DNA from: Poa pratensis
Taxonomy: Eukaryota; Streptophyta; Magnoliopsida; Poales; Poaceae
Direction: 5' to 3'
Assembly (NCBI GenBank): GCA_947311845.1
Contig: CAMZMU010000041.1
Location: forward strand, 119,498,100 to 119,562,099
Length of the DNA: 64,000 nt
Made by a program: the position numbers and the translations under genes. Positions 55,310 through 64,000 of the stretch are shown here, in pieces; position 1 is the stretch's first letter; every line of letters begins with the position of its first letter. The notes under the pieces are model-generated. The model saw only the letters and a list, made by a program, of their open reading frames with translations. It made no database searches and was not told where the DNA came from.

Positions 55310-57054
55310 GAGCATCTCCACCGGGGGCCTCCAAATGACCCCCCAAAGGCCCATTGGGGGTCCGGACGCCTAAAACGCCACCAGCGTCACCCCCCAAAGG
55401 GTCGCCCGAGCAAAATCTTGCCCAGCACCCCCGAGAGGGCCTCCAATTTGGAGGCCTCTTCGGGGGTGCTGGACATGGGTGCGGACATGCTTCTGACAGG
55501 GCTAGCCCGCCCGTCATACGCACAACGCCCCGCCCCGTGTTAACTTGGGCTTGGCAGGAGGCCGTTGCGCCGCGTTTAATGGCGAGGCGACGAGACGGCG
55601 GCTCGCATGTCATCACGCCTCGCAATAGCGAAGCGACGCCTCGCAATAACGTCGCGCCCGTTCCATGGCGCAGACGGAAGCGACGCGTGCTGCAGTCACA
55701 GCGGTTGCCCGCGGCGGCCCCCTGCGCACGCGTCGTCGGCGTCAATGCGTGGCCAGGCGAACCGGTGGCCGCGTTAATGCAGGCCACCCAACCCCGCTCC
55801 TCCGGCCGCCTTTAAAAACCCGACGCGTCGCAGCCCTCCTCCCATACCACCAGTTCTCCTTCTCCCCTCTCCCAACTCGCCACCAGCAGATCGGCCGCCA
55901 AGCAAGGCGGCCAACCGCAGGACGTCGGAGGAGCGCGAGCTCCAGCGTCATCGCAACTTCCTCTCGGCGGAAAGCGAGCGCCGCGGCCAGCGACGCCACG
56001 AGCAGATGGAGGAACGCCGTCGCCGCAACGAGGAGGCGGAGATGGCCAGGGTGTATGAACGCGAGCGGTGGCTCGAGGAGGCAGCCAACGCGCTTCCGTA
56101 CGTCGTGTCGCTGGAGACGGCGCAGCTGTGCAGCCGCCACAGCGTGCCGGTGGAGGGGGACGCGTCCCTACCCGAAGGGTGGACGAGGAACGCCGTCAAC
56201 GTGCCGGTGGCGCCGTGGCTCAGCGGCAAGGAGCGCGTCGGCTTCATCATGCGGAAGTGGCAGGCGATGCGTACGAGCAGAAGATCGACCCCAAGTACTC
56301 CATCTCGGCGCCCTACTGGCACGCCGTGGTGGACGCGGAGTACGAGGCACGCTGTGCCGACGACTTCCTCCCTACCGGCGCGCGGGAACCAACGCCGGAG
56401 TTGTCTGCATCGGACGACGACGACGCAACGGAGGACGACGACGACCCTGAGCTGCCCGATCTACCTATAGAAACGGCAGGCGCATCTTGGTCAGCAGCGC
56501 CGCCGCCCGGAGAAGGAGGCGCAAGGTGAAGCCGGCGAGGCTTCCGATCAGGAGGCCAGGCGGTAGATGAAATCCCACCACGCGCCGGCCGCGAAACCAG
56601 AAGCCTCAGCCACGGTGAGGCTTCGTTTCTAAAGGCCGTAACCGATGGGAATAGCAGATGAAACTTCCCGCGCCGGATCATCGAGACATGCAAGTCTGTT
56701 GATGATTCTGGCGCTTGGTTCGCATCTTCTTCCCCTTCGCTAGGCCATGGAGCGGCATCTCTCCTCGTCGCCGGCGCGTGTAGTGGTTGGCTAGATGATG
56801 TAGCGTGTAGCCGGTACCGGCGTAGTTTAAGTTTAGTTTGTTAAATCTCGTTTAGATTTTAAATTGTAAGTTTGTTAAATCTCGTTTAATAAAATTCGCC
56901 GCCCGCAAGGTGTTCGATGATTTGCTCGCGTTTGGGGGCCAGACATTTGGGGTGTGCCGCTGTGGACGCGGTCAAAAACATGGGCGGACACATGTCCGAC
57001 ACCCCCATTGGGGAGTTCCGGACACGAATTTGGAGGCCCCCGGTGGAGATGCTC
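55310..57054. mobile_element. Harbinger-like element, 1.75 kb, with captured or internal ORF
   Basis: Ends GAGCATCTCCACCGGGGGCC at left and its inverse GGCCCCCGGTGGAGATGCTC at right, extending into TCCAAA/TTTGGA. Flanks are TTA on the left and TTG on the right, so a 3-bp duplication with one change is possible. 'GAGCATCTCCA' ends are common in grass Tourist/Harbinger elements. GC-rich interior with one ORF, 5' leader and trailer. Confidence 0.7.
55900..56528 (+). pseudogene. Arg/Glu-rich protein frame inside the Harbinger-like element, frameshifted
   Basis: One frame reads MEERRRRNEEAEMARVYERE, then LPYVVSLETAQLCSRHSVPV and NVPVAPWLSGKERVGFIMRK. Near 56270 it shifts to YEQKIDPKYSISAPYWHAVV, ADDFLPTGAREPTPELSASD and an Asp-rich end, stop at 56527. 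The join of the two frames gives a plausible single protein of about 200 residues with a charged coiled-coil start and an acidic tail. I do not recognise the family. Confidence 0.45.
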
Positions 57055-57841
57055 TTGAAGGGTGCAATGGTTGGAACTTGGCAGCATCTGAATTGTTCTG
57101 GCCAACAAAAACCGTATGTAAAAGCAGTCTGGGAAAGCTATCCATCGCATCATAAAGGGTGATAAAGTGATGTTTTTGGCATCCTAATTAGTCACTGTCG
57201 CGTCATTTGATTCTTGGATTGATCATGCATATCCTGGGAGAGCTGCTTCCGATCTAATATACCCGCACATCTGAATTTTGTAGAACCTCAGATTTATATG
57301 GAGATTACTTCACGTCCCATTCTCTTTTAGGTACTGGCTTTAGATGCATATGGTGTTTTCTTAAGATCAAACAACTCATTAGTACTAAATTCCAAGCGTA
57401 GGATTGCGATACCAATATGTAAAGTTTTACACAGTTAGAAGATTTGCCCGACAATCATATAAACAAAAGAAGAGAAAACTATGAGATGATACTTTTATTT
57501 GGTATAAGAAGAGAAAGCTAACCATACACATCAATTTTAGGTTACCTTACAAAGTTACATTACTAGGACAATTTTCCATTAGTAAGATGATATTTAACAA
57601 GTCAGCGTGGATGGACTGATCGGAAGAGTGGAGATGAAGTCATCCTTTCTTCCGTGCTTTGATTATTTTTTTCTGTACACATATGCTGAGCTAATTGCCC
57701 AATACTATCATAAGGAGCACATGACCAACAATAAACACTCATGCTTACTTTTGGGGAAAAAAGTCACATAAATAAAAATCTCCAGGTGCCAATACTTTGG
57801 TTTTGATAATACTTCGTTGCCAATCTGAACCTAAATTTACT
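57055..57841. other. AT-rich intergenic DNA
   Basis: No gene, repeat or terminus recognised. Confidence 0.4.
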
Positions 57842-57998
57842 CCCATATTACCAAAGGCAGCGCGTCCAAGCGCCACTGGTACGGGTTATCCGTGGCGTTC
57901 CAAATACACACAGTGATCTTGCCGCCGACGGAACGGAAATTCGTCGCCGAGATCGCCGGTACGGGCAGATTCAATAATATGGGGAGCCGATAGACGTA
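57842..57998 (-). pseudogene. Coding-like fragment of unknown family
   Basis: Minus strand is open and has coding-like composition: YVYRLPILLNLPVPAISATN, then FRSVGGKITVCIWNATDNPY and QWRLDALPLV. It lies 84 bp downstream of the stop of the 178-aa ORF on the same strand, so it could be another exon of that gene or a separate relic. Confidence 0.3.
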
Positions 57999-58081
57999 CC
58001 TTACTAAGTCACCAAATTTTTTTCATTCCTTCATAATACATAGACCTTACAAAGTCAACGGTATTAAACCCTAATCTTAAC

Positions 58082-58618
58082 CTAATCTAAGAGGCCAGCT
58101 TTATGCCAAGCCCGGCTACCAGGGCGTTCCGGCTTCACGCCTTGTCCCAATAGGGTGCCGGTGGCTACAATGTGTGGCACCCAGTCCACCGGTGTCATGC
58201 CGTCGCCAGGCAGTGGGATGTTGTGCTTGTCGAGGAAGTGCGCCAATTGCAGAGTCAGTCGGCGGCGAGCGATCGGCGTGGACACCGCCTCTGGCGCCGC
58301 CGCGAGAGTGCGCTGCCCGGGCAGTTGGAACAGATGGTCACGGTAACGCAGAAGGCGCCTCCCCGCGGGATCCTGGCCAACCTGACAGTCGGCGAGGACT
58401 TTCTCGATCGTGCGCCCCTGCCAAAAGCGCCACCTGCTTTGGTAGTTCTGCTGCTGGCCCCGAGCATGGATATCGCCGTCGCCCTGCTTGAATCGCTTAT
58501 CCCGCTCCACCGCCAAGAGCTCCGGCCAGCACGTGTTGTGTGGCTCGAACGTCGGATCAGATTTGACGGAGTCGGGTAGCCGACTTTGACTCTGCCTGTA
58601 GAGGATAAGATCCATCAT
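58082..58618 (-). CDS. 178-aa open frame, unknown family
   Basis: Starts MMDLILYRQSQSRLPDSVKS and ends GSRAWHKAGLLD. Balanced composition, with segments such as WRFWQGRTIEKVLADCQVGQ, RRLLRYRDHLFQLPGQ and HFLDKHNIPLPGDGMTPVDW that look like a folded protein. No signal peptide or membrane segment. It is divergent to the F-box gene, with 191 bp between start codons. I do not recognise a domain. The start may be incomplete, since the frame may continue upstream by splicing. Confidence 0.5.
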   Translation of the reverse strand: MMDLILYRQSQSRLPDSVKSDPTFEPHNTCWPELLAVERDKRFKQGDGDIHARGQQQNYQSRWRFWQGRTIEKVLADCQVGQDPAGRRLLRYRDHLFQLPGQRTLAAAPEAVSTPIARRRLTLQLAHFLDKHNIPLPGDGMTPVDWVPHIVATGTLLGQGVKPERPGSRAWHKAGLLD

Positions 58619-58809
58619 CTCCTCTGTGCGGGCGTCAGGGAGCGGGCATATGACTTGTCAACATCAAGATTTGAACTCCCCGCTCCCCGCAAAAAAAAAT
58701 CAAGATTTGACCTAGTAATAGCATACACATCACCCATTGATCTCCCCATCAATCCGTTCCAATCGCACATACATAGATCGCTCCGAGAAAGATTGAAGAG
58801 GCGGCGGCC

Positions 58810-59388
58810 ATGGCAGTATCGCTCCCGGACGACGTGGTCCTCCAGATCCTCGAACGCGTCAAGGATGTGGCCGCCCTCTTCCGCTGTGCCACGGCCTGCA
58901 TGGGCTGGCGCCGTCTCCTCGTCGCCGACCTCTCCTTCCTCCACCGCTGCCTGTCGGTGGATGTATGCCGCTCGTCCCCGTTTCCCGGCTTCTTCTTTCA
59001 GCAGATGTGCCGTCAAAGAGACACACATGGGCCGTGCCTCATCCTGCCACGGCGACCGGTGTTTGGCTCTAGTCACCGCTTCCTCAGCTCCTTCATCCCC
59101 AACCTCGACAATCCTGACTTTTTCGACCGTGCAGTGCCACTAGTCTCGCGTCATGGCCTCCTCCTGGTGCGTCTCCACCAATACTCGAGAGGAGATGTCT
59201 TGTGCGTGTGCAACCTGCTCGCCGACACTTTCGCTGATCTCCCGTGTTTAGAGGAGGATGATTGCCCTATGGATGACTTCGATGTGACCCGATGTGCCTT
59301 GCTAGCCGCCGCAGACTTCTCTAGCTCCAACAACGACCAACAGCAGCAGCAACAGTCGCCCTTCAAGGCACTGGCGGAGCTACGTTAG
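58810..59388 (+). CDS. F-box protein, truncated, running into a MITE
   Basis: MAVSLPDDVVLQILERVKDV starts a clear F-box (LPDDVVLQIL...ALFRCATACMGWRRLLVADLSFLHR, residues 4-46), the Skp1-binding part of an SCF ubiquitin-ligase adaptor. A C-terminal region follows as in grass F-box families (DRAVPLVSRHGLLLVRLHQY, VCNLLADTFADLP). A Gln run (NDQQQQQQ) precedes the end. The last residues after PFK are encoded by a MITE that begins near 59369, so the frame stops at 59388 at 192 residues; relatives usually run to 350 or more. Confidence 0.8.
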   Translation: MAVSLPDDVVLQILERVKDVAALFRCATACMGWRRLLVADLSFLHRCLSVDVCRSSPFPGFFFQQMCRQRDTHGPCLILPRRPVFGSSHRFLSSFIPNLDNPDFFDRAVPLVSRHGLLLVRLHQYSRGDVLCVCNLLADTFADLPCLEEDDCPMDDFDVTRCALLAAADFSSSNNDQQQQQQSPFKALAELR

Positions 59389-59852
59389 GGCCTACCTGGG
59401 CCGTGGCCCGCCCAGGATTTTGACGAAAGATGAGTCTATGCCTATGCATGCGCGATGGCCCAGCACTGCACCCAAGAGCAGACAACGAGTAAGCGGGCTG
59501 GCAGCCTCGCAAGCTAGGCAAAACCAGCGAATCCTGATCAGAAAATTACCGAGAAGACACAATCAGCTGACCGCTTCGTCCCCTAAAAAAACAGCTGACC
59601 GCTTCATTGTTTTTTCTTGACGACAGAGAAAGAAAAATGTCCGCAGCTATCTTAGCTTTGTTTGGTCAATTTACATGATCATCTATCTTCGCTAGGCTAG
59701 CATTTATGATTTTTTTTCTTATCCATTTTCTTAACTGGCGACTCGATAGCATGTTTTTACTCAATTTTCCTCCTAAATTCTTATTTAGTCAGTAAAAAAA
59801 ATTAGTCTCTTTTATGTGGCCCGCCCGGTTTTTGTTTGAAGCTCCGCCACTG
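59369..59852. mobile_element. MITE with CA(C/G)TGGCGGAGC ends
   Basis: Left CACTGGCGGAGCTACGTTAG and right GCTCCGCCACTG (59841-59852) are inverse copies, both followed inward by GGCCCGCCC-rich sequence (59405-59415; 59818-59826). Flanks 'cttcaagg' and 'caaaggat' are similar but do not give an exact duplication. It truncates the F-box gene. Confidence 0.6.
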
Positions 59853-61885
59853 CAAAGGATAGAGGCATTTTTATTAGTAAAAAGGATATAGTGGGTGCAT
59901 ATTCTTACGATGTGCTAGAGAAACATCATAATGAAGGTATTGCCATCATAATTTTGGCTGGAATAAGAGAATATAAGTTTCAGTAGGAAACTATTTAGTT
60001 ATGCAACTGAACATATTAGATTATTTTTGTAACGAATTTAATTGATGTGCAGACATAACCTCTATACACATGACAGATACAAACTATCAAGTCAAGAATC
60101 TTTCATAAATAAAGGAGGGGACTTCCAAAATAATTAGTAAGATGATGCATTTGCGTTTGACTACAGTATGGATAGTATCATGATGATTGATATCAGCTGA
60201 CAATCTTACATAAATAAAATAAGGTGATAACCTGTACTAAAAGGCCTTACAGCAGCATCAGGACCGCATAACTAATGAAAAAACGAAGGTGCTAATATTA
60301 CTTGGTTAGCAGAGTTTGCCAGATCCGATCAAAAGAAAGTTATGTAGAGAAAAGCTAAAGAGTAGTTGAAGAATAGGCAAATAAAGATTTTAATTTCTAT
60401 CTCGTGGACGCATGAGTGTCTAGCAGTATCGTTTGCACATATCTTAGATTTGAGGCAGCTTGGTACCTGTTTTAGAGTAGCCAATGTACAGTCTGGAACG
60501 CGATACGCGATGGTCTAGGAAAGTAATTTATACAAACAGTAAGAATATAGGAGAATACCTGGAGAGAAGAATGGATGAGTGTGCACTGTTGACGAATCTA
60601 ACGGAGGCTCTATATATATGGCTGTATTTTGCTCCTCTTTTCATACGGTTGACGAATCTAAGACGGAGCATGATGGAACCACCACGACAGAACTGAGCAA
60701 ATCTCCAGTTTATGTTTTTCTCTCTGCATAAACATAAAATAATAAATATGATAATATTTTATGGATGACATGGGAACATGCATATGCAACAATAAAAAAT
60801 TAAGGATGTATACATTTGGTCAGATAGAATGGTCGTGACAAATATAATAAATTTTCAACTATTCTGTGAAAAATATGACCTTAGTAAAGAATGGGTTCGG
60901 AAATCATCCCATTTTGATCTACAATTACAGTAAAGGAGAGCTAGCCAGAAATAATAATAAAAATAGTCACTATTTTATTTCAGGGAGAAACATGGTTTTG
61001 ATACATGGGCTTCTGAATTAGTTCAAAGGAATAGTGGCTTTCAGAATTAGTTCATGCAAAGTCATTCGTGAGCAATCAATTGACTGATTTTGCCTGAACC
61101 GTAGTCCACTCAGAGCAATAAATAATGGGGAAAAAATCCATTGCTACACTTGATAAAAACTCACTACCAGCGGCAAATATTCACTTAAATATAATTGAAG
61201 AACCATAACTGAGCTTAAATATTCCATTGCTAATTGAAGGTAATTTTTAAACCAGCTTTATTCAGCCTATTAGAAAGGCAAGAATTTACAATAATTTACT
61301 AATAGGGCAAGAGATACCAAGCATCCTAACATAGTTGTTGTCTTCCTTGTTGATCAAGCATAGGGTAAAGCGAAAAGAAAAATTGTGGATAAATGCATAT
61401 AACAGGAGGCACTACTACTTTATGCTCTAGAGACATAAGCAATTGATTAGATATGCTTGTGTTTTTTAGCATTTTTTTAAAATGTAACTACATAATTTGA
61501 GAGTTTTAAGTTATATTGCTTTCAAATATGTTTGTCAAACCGAAATGATCAAATATGGTCTAAATTTTGCTATAACTTTCTTATTTAGCACCATATTCGG
61601 GGAGTCAACAATTACAGAGTAAATTATTGTTAGAGCAAAGCACAATGCTCTTCCTACATAAAGTTGACACGATAAGTCTTCCCGATAAAATAGATCATAT
61701 AAAAAGGTCTTTCAATGCAACATCCACGACCTATCACATAAGTAGGTAAACAAAGGTAGGAAATATATCTCGTAGTATGATTAATACACTTTACCACACA
61801 TTATAATATCAACAGACGGTAGGATAAGCTTATGGAGAGGAATCAACATGACCATCTACAATCTGGTAGACCTCATTTGTGTTGG
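59853..61885. other. AT-rich intergenic DNA
   Basis: No supported gene. 'tgacgaatcta(a)' recurs at 60590 and 60649. Small open frames (60484-60696) lack resemblance to any family. Confidence 0.4.
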
Positions 61886-63437
61886 CTACATCCAGTGTGA
61901 AATTAAACCAGCATATAGTAATCTCCTTGGTCTTCTGATCCAACTGATAAGTTTTGCAGTCTTCCTATTATGTTCAATAACTTGGTTGATGTGACCATCT
62001 TCGGTATGTTTTTTCTTTCTAAGTTCATCATAGCTATCATTTTTAAGTATCTTATGCTTAGACATTCCGCATACTTGATAGGCATCATTGTTTGCAACCT
62101 CTAAACAGTCTATAGGATTGTCAAACAATGAGACTGCACCATAAGAAAAAATTAAGACATGGACCTGACAGATAGAACGTGAGCGAGGCCACCAGTTTTG
62201 CTTCTGCAGACACACAAGTCTTGTACTTCGGTTGGGCAGATATAGTTCTTCAGCGTCTCCAAAGCGGGACCAGGGTTGGAATCTGCATACTCCATATGAA
62301 AGGCTGGGAAATAGTCATTGCAGAGTGCCTAAAACTCAAACATGAGAAATTATGTATATAACAAAGACCATAAAAAGAAATCTCAATTTCACTGAAAATA
62401 ATATGCGCCAGCAGCGACATGCAAGAAATCTAAACCAGTAGCAAACGGGGCAATAAAGAGACCAAGAGAGCAGCAAGCTATTATAACTTACACTGGAAGG
62501 TGCAAGCACTGGGTTTTCCAGCTGCGACATTCTAAAGCCACATTGTTCGTTAGAGATGTATCAAAAGCGCAGGATTTATTGGCGAGATTTGTGTCAAATA
62601 ATTACAGGTATGAGCAATAATAAGGTTTCGTTTTTAGAATTCTGTATATCAGGCAGTTCACTGAAGGTTTTTCTTAGTGAGAGGCAACATCCTCAAAAAT
62701 ATTGAGAAAAACAAACTGCAATATTCTGTAGAAATGCAAACCTAGGAACTCGTCAATCTAGGAAAGTCAGGAAGCAAAAAAATGGATGCACGATTCTACC
62801 ATTTGATGTCACACACAAACAAAATATATATTACCTTGTACATATAATATTTTTTTATATATCAGAATGACTTTTCAGTACATCTCTCGTTTTGTTTCAG
62901 AAGTGAGTAATAAGAACAAAGATCTACAACTGACAGTTAAGCTTGCAAGAAAAAAGACATGAATTCACAAACAAACAACCAAGTAGCATTAAGAAACGAT
63001 ATGTCACAGTGACAACGCAGCATAAATTAATTTATTAGTACGGCTAAAGGAAGATTAATTTAAAAAAGCAGAATAATCGAGTGACAAATAGGAAGTACTC
63101 CCATTTATCTAGAACAAACCTAACAAAAAGCAGAACATGCTGATAACTTGTATGAAACAGTAAAAACTGAAACAAAGGTAAATTTCACGCCAATAATTCA
63201 CTAAGAAGGCACATAAACCGTAGATGCATGAGACACAATTTAGAGAAGACATCAGTCAGCTTTGCAAGTTCACCTTTCAATGAGTCACTTATATAGACAT
63301 AAGGCCGGTACATATACCAGTCATGGTACATGAAAAAAGATTGATGATGAGGCGACAACACGACACCACACCCAATAATTAGAGAAATCCTCTTGTGGTT
63401 TAAGATACGGCAGTTCCCGGCTCCTTTTGCACTTAAA
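61886..63437 (-). CDS. 3' end of an unrecognised multi-exon gene (four exons, partial)
   Basis: Four minus-strand exons join in one frame: 63437-63219, 62531-62492, 62328-62193 and 62133-61886 (stop). Borders follow GT-AG: acceptors TTTCAG, GCTTTAG, TTTTAG and GTGCAG; donors CG|GTTTAT, AGT|GTAAGT and CTG|GTGGCC. The phases agree at every join (CG+A, AGT+GCA, G+TC). Translation includes NHKRISLIIGCGVVLSPHHQ, FFMYHDWYMYRPYVYISDSL, KGELAKLTDVFSKL, MSQLENPVLAPSSALCNDYF, PAFHMEYADSNPGPALETL, LFDNPIDCLEVANNDAYQVC and the basic end RKTAKLISWIRRPRRLLYAG. Composition is that of a globular host protein, not a transposon. The 5' exons lie right of 63437, probably beyond the window. I do not recognise the family. 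The third donor (GTGGCC) is the least certain join. Confidence 0.6.
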
Positions 63438-64000
63438 CTGAAATCATATTTGAATACATTAACAGAAAGATTAAAACAAAAACAAACATGAGTGTTTAAT
63501 CGAATAGAATAGTGGATAATTTATTGAAAACAGGATAAATCTCTAATGATGGCAGCTGAATATATCAACCAAGGCTATTATGCTTGTATCAGTTCCTTTA
63601 AATACATCATTAATTATTGCAAGCAATAATAATTCATTTAAGTTTCTCCACAAGAAAGGAAAAATACAGAATACAAATTATAATTCTAAAAAGCAAGCTT
63701 ATGAACTATTGGATTATAAACATGTCAAGGCCATATCAGATGGTTATCAAAAACTCCCCTTTTCTATGACATCAATGTTTTATGGCACACCAAGGTGCAC
63801 TGGTATTCAAATGCATACAAAAATTAAGACCAAGGTTAGTGGTCCAGAATCAGCCTAAGTACTATAAACAACCAAGAACATTATCTATCATTGATTCTGC
63901 AGAAATTTTTGCGTCTACATAATTGAAAAAGATTCAGTCATTTTCATCCACCAATAGAAAAAGAAATACATGATTGATTTATTTATCTCCCCACCAATGT
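63438..64000. other. Probable intron of the gene at 61886-63437
   Basis: AT-rich with no convincing exon on the minus strand; the plus-strand open frame at 63580-63858 is AT-rich and unlike any family. Confidence 0.4.

Noticed and set aside
1..64000. A novel multi-gene system (defence island, biosynthetic cluster)
   Set aside because: Genes here are unrelated, mostly broken, and separated by transposons; no co-directional functional grouping beyond the NB-ARC-like tandem duplicates.

Overview
This window is nuclear DNA of a grass, almost certainly a Triticeae species (wheat, barley or Aegilops type). The evidence is Gypsy LTR retrotransposons whose LTRs start TGATACGTCTCAAACG and whose primer-binding sites match tRNA-Asp, Stowaway/Tourist/hAT-type MITEs, GC-rich grass exons, and wheat-type serpin, F-box, GRAS and NB-ARC-like genes. 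Most of the sequence is transposons nested in one another. Host genes are few, and most are broken.

Region by region: (1) 1-5402 is a non-autonomous Gypsy element on the minus strand. It has a partial 3' LTR, an antisense 'Transposase_28'-type relic, a ~139-bp tandem array, a deleted gag and a 5' LTR. It sits in a PIF/Harbinger transposase relic (5403-5900). (2) 6389-7575 is a 5'-truncated LINE. (3) 7594-13031 holds two elements with hairpin-bearing terminal inverted repeats. The larger carries a four-exon, 78-codon mini-gene with the active-site-cysteine segment of a Ulp1-like protease, and a satellite-like array with a trimeric higher-order period. (4) 13032-17241 is low-complexity and duplicated DNA plus a 1.34-kb PIF/Harbinger-type element with TTA target duplications. 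(5) 19683-21150 is a GRAS gene resembling NSP2/SCL26, with two apparent N-terminal frameshifts. (6) 22201-31455 is a cluster of four copies of an NB-ARC-like gene without LRRs. One copy is intact (23655-25151). One is split by a hAT-type MITE, one by a 5.2-kb Copia element whose gag is inverted inside pol, and one is a short fragment. (7) 32700-34796 is an F-box pseudogene on the minus strand, interrupted by a LINE. (8) 35603-40124 holds MITEs, an LTR fragment and a CACTA end. (9) 40156-55202 is a serpin pseudogene on the minus strand, split by a 13.9-kb nest. Gypsy element A (41080-55015) sits in serpin exon 1, very young Gypsy element B (46257-52939) sits in A's right LTR, and a third LTR-like piece (53068-54049) lies in that same LTR. 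(10) 55310-57054 is a Harbinger-like element with a frameshifted ORF. (11) 58082-59388 is a divergent pair: an unrecognised 178-aa ORF and a truncated F-box gene that runs into a MITE. (12) 61886-63437 is the 3' end of an unrecognised multi-exon gene on the minus strand, whose four exons join in frame.

No operon-like or defence-island system is present. The genes do not form a pathway. The window shows local duplication (NB-ARC-like cluster) and gene loss by transposon insertion (serpin, F-box, NB-ARC copies), with target-site duplications that let the order of events be read. All calls come from reading the sequence by eye; no database search was run.
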